Of a stretch of 7,238 nt of DNA, positions 4,688-7,238 are shown piece by piece. The DNA comes from Hyphomicrobiales bacterium (GTDB lineage: Bacteria; Pseudomonadota; Alphaproteobacteria; Rhizobiales; Aestuariivirgaceae). The stretch spans positions 1-7,238 of the forward strand of contig JAHFPK010000138.1 of NCBI GenBank assembly GCA_023266715.1, written 5' to 3'. A model generated the notes under the pieces. That model did not search any database. It saw only the letters and a list, made by a program, of their open reading frames with translations, and was not told where the DNA came from. Made by a program: the position numbers and the translations under genes. How positions within the stretch are numbered: the stretch's first letter is position 1; each line of letters begins with the position of its first letter.

Positions 4688-7238
4688 ATGAATGGTGATT
4701 CCCAGAATAAGGTGATTGACGGCATAAATATGGCCGTCCTTGTAGGGGTTGAGCTGGCGACATCGGCGGGGCGGTTGCCTGCTGCCGAAGGCTTGACCCT
4801 GCTAGGGCAACAGCCCCACTTGATCTGCCACGCCTCATTTTTGATTGACCGTTTGGCCTTTGCGGCAGGGGCTCCGAAGGGCGCAGCGCGGGCGGCGAAA
4901 GAGCAGAAGCATTTGGATGTGGCGGAGCTTTTCGCCTTCGTGTGCCCAGCCCGTATGGCCACGCCGACGCCTGCCGGTTTCGCCAGGTCCCTTGCCCTTG
5001 ATCCCCTGGCCACCGACCTTGAAACCTTGCCTCTCGTGGCCCGTGAACTTCTGGAGCGACTCGGCAACCGTCACTACCCAGCGCCACGTGAAGCGGCAGA
5101 AATTGCCAATTATCTGGCGCGGGCAAATTGGCCATGGGCGAAATTTGTCATGGCAGCACTGCTGAAAGCCAATTCCAAACTTGATGTCGGTACATTCGCA
5201 ACCGGCCTCAATGTGTGGGACCGGATTGAGGAATGGGAGGATGAGGGTGTGCGGCCACCCGGTCGCCACGAGCGCGTGACGCCCGAGGAAGCCGTCCTTT
5301 TTCTTGATGAGGTGTTGGGGAAATTTTCAGAACCGCGCCTGCAACAAAAAAACTACGCGGCAACTGCCACCCACGCGTTTGAGCCGCGGCAGAAGAAAAG
5401 CGAGAATAACATCTTGTTGGCAGAAGCCGGAACGGGCCTCGGCAAGACATTGGGCTACCTTGCGCCCGCATGGCTGTGGGCGAAGAAAAACAACGCGCCG
5501 GTCTGGATTTCCACTTATACGAAAAACCTGCAACGGCAGTTGGATCAGGAAACCGCGAGATTGGTGGGCGACCCCGATGAAAGGCGCACGCGTATTGTGA
5601 TCCGAAAAGGCAGAGAAAATTATCTCTGCCTACTCAACATGCAGGAAACGTTTGGAAGACTTAGCGGCTCCAACCCGCGCGGCGCATTGCTTGGCGCCCT
5701 CATTGCGCGCTGGGCTAGATTTACGCGTGACGGTGACATGGTGGGCGGAGATTTTCCGTCGTGGCTGCTCTCGCTTTTTTCCGATGTCGCGTTGGACTAT
5801 GAAGCCCGTGCTCTGTCGCCGTCTTCCCTTGGCCTCACGGACAGGCGCGGCGAGTGTATTTACTCGGCCTGCCCACATTTCAAAAAATGTTTCCTTGAGC
5901 GCAGTGCGCGGACGGCCCGCAAGGCTGACATCGTGATTGCCAACCACGCGCTGGTTTTGAATCAGGCTGCGGTCGATTATGCTCTCGGCGTTGCTGAAAC
6001 GGAAGAAGAGGAAGCCGCCCCCGGTGGTTTGCGACGGCTTGTTTTCGACGAGGGCCACCATCTCTTCGATGCGGCGGATTCGGCTTTTTCTGGTCACCTC
6101 ACGGCGCTTGAAACGGCGGAGCTTCGGCGTTGGCTGCGCGGGCCCGAAACGGAACGGCGGCGCGGGCGCGGCCTGGTAGATCGCATCGGTGATCTGGTGG
6201 CCGACAATGAGACCGCTGAAAAACTGGTGCAGAAGGTTCTGCAATCGGCTTACGCCCTGCCGGGGCCGGGCTGGACGCGGCGCGTGCAGGCGGGAACACC
6301 GGAAGGCGTGGCCGAACACTTCCTTTCCCTCGTTCGCCAACAGGTTTTGGCGCGGGCCGAACAGAATGCCAGCAATTCCATCGAGACGGATTGCGCGCCA
6401 CTCATTGATGGCTTGGCGGAAGCCGCAGAAGATCTGGCCACAGCGCTCCATGATCTCAGACGCCCCATGAGCAGGCTTGCCGAGGCCCTGGCCAAAAAAC
6501 TCGATGATGAAGCACAGGAACTTTCTACCTATGACCGAGGCCGCATCGAAGCGGTTTCACGCTCCTTGAAAAAGCGCAGCGAATTGATGGTGGGCGGCTG
6601 GATCCAAATGCTGTGGGCCTGCATTCCCATTGGGTTGACCCTACCGAGCCGCTGGCGCTGGCGGTGCTCAAGAATGCCGATGGCATCATCATTACGTCGG
6701 CAACTCTCAAGGACCGTCCGCCAGATGTGCCCGATGATTGGGCCAATGCTGAAATGCGTACCGGTGTGGTGCATTTGCCCTATCCGGTGAAACGGGTGAG
6801 CTATGATTCGCCTTTTGATTATGCCGCCAAGTGCCGGCTGATTGTGGTGAATGACGTAAACCGCGAAGATATGGATCAGGTGGCTGCGGCCTACCGCGAA
6901 CTGTTTGTGGTAAGCCGTGGCGGGGCGCTCGGATTGTTCACGGCGATTTCAAGACTTCGCGCCGTGCACAAGCGCTTGATTGTTGCCCTCGCGCAAAAGG
7001 GCTTGCCGCTTTACGCCCAGCATGTGGACCCCATGGATACGGGAACCTTGGTTGACATGTTCCGGGCTGAACGTGATGCCTGTTTGCTGGGAACGGATGC
7101 GGTGCGCGACGGCGTTGATGTGCCGGGTGACTCGCTGCGACTTATTGTACTCGACCGGGTGCCTTGGGGAACGCCCACAATTCTTGATCGCGCGCGCAGG
7201 GAAACATTCGGCGGCAATGCCTATACGGATATGGTGGT
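4688..7238 (+). pseudogene. DinG/XPD-like ATP-dependent DNA helicase (COG1199), frame broken near 6570-6613, 3' end outside window
   Basis: This is a superfamily 2 iron-sulfur helicase, probably a 5'-3' DNA helicase of the DinG group. From ATG 4688, residues 1 to about 215 form the N-terminal domain. Walker A is AEAGTGLGKT at 245-254. The four Fe-S cysteines are 314 (NYLC), 390, 395 and 401 (C-x4-C-x5-C). ANHALV is at 418-423, and the DEGH Walker B (DEGHH) starts at 454. The first frame keeps family character to about 6613 (VGGWIQML), then degenerates and stops at 6790. The family sequence resumes one frame back, from GLHSHWVDPTEPLA (6616 on), through TSATL to the right edge. A one-base indel, a larger deletion of 3n+1 bases or a sequence error could explain this. 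An ATG at 4613 is rejected because it lies inside the hydrolase gene. ATG 4730 is an alternative start. The Shine-Dalgarno sequence is weak. Confidence 0.85.
6580..7238 (+). CDS. Detached C-terminal helicase domain of the broken DinG-like gene (partial)
   Basis: This stretch is the -1 frame relative to the upstream helicase frame, and it stays open to the right edge. Family-like sequence is certain from about 6616. It shows helicase domain 2: HWVDPTEPLALAVL, IIITSATLKDR (TSAT motif), HLPYPVKRVSYDSPFDYAA, NREDMDQVAAAYRELF, GGALGLFTAISRLRAVH, and motif V as GTDAVRDGVDVPGDSLRL followed by IVLDRVPWGTP. Motif VI (QAFGRLIR type) should lie just past the edge. The good preservation, with no further stops or frame changes over about 620 bases, argues that the break is recent or artefactual. 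I see no clear ribosome binding site for independent translation. It is listed separately so that the second frame is not lost. Confidence 0.82.

Noticed and set aside
4452..5135. 227-codon minus-strand open frame
   Set aside because: It spans the divergent junction and shadows both the hydrolase and helicase genes; its composition is low-complexity and resembles no family.
5630..6451. 273-codon minus-strand open frame
   Set aside because: It is antisense to the Fe-S and Walker B region of the helicase gene; long antisense frames are common in GC-rich coding DNA.

Overview
The window looks like chromosomal DNA of a moderately GC-rich alphaproteobacterium. The main pointers are a class I (archaeal-type) lysyl-tRNA synthetase, which most alphaproteobacteria use, and a DinG-like helicase with the long N-terminal domain I associate with that class. 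No rRNA, tRNA, CRISPR array, transposase or phage gene was found. No species can be named from the sequence alone.

Layout, left to right. On the minus strand, the N-terminal half of lysyl-tRNA synthetase (1-824) runs off the left edge. A LysR-family regulator (902-1819) lies upstream of it on the same strand. An AT-rich divergent control region (about 1820-1946) separates the regulator from a plus-strand cluster. That cluster holds an AhpD-like/carboxymuconolactone decarboxylase-family protein (1947-2501), an NTF2-like DUF1348-type protein (2576-3043) and a PNPOx-like flavin-binding protein (3076-3702). It ends in a 106-bp convergent intergenic stretch packed with two inverted repeats. Next comes a minus-strand, Tat-exported dienelactone-hydrolase-family protein (3809-4654). 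A DinG/COG1199 helicase gene (4688-7238, plus strand) follows, divergent from it and running off the right edge. The helicase reading frame is broken near 6570-6613, although both halves remain recognisable.

How the genes work together. The regulator, its operator-like sites and the three co-directional genes form a compact regulated cassette. Its enzymes suggest thiol-peroxide or electrophile chemistry (AhpD-like Glu-Cys-Cys-His centre), an FMN-dependent redox step (split-barrel protein) and an unknown small-ligand NTF2 fold. I infer a redox or xenobiotic-stress cassette of unknown substrate. The most striking regulatory feature is a pair of near-identical ATTYCA-N5-TGGAAT palindromes 41 bp apart, with a third T-N11-A palindrome midway between them. 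The second palindrome abuts a TTGACT -35-like hexamer of the cassette. The dienelactone hydrolase, helicase and lysyl-tRNA synthetase genes appear to be independent neighbours.
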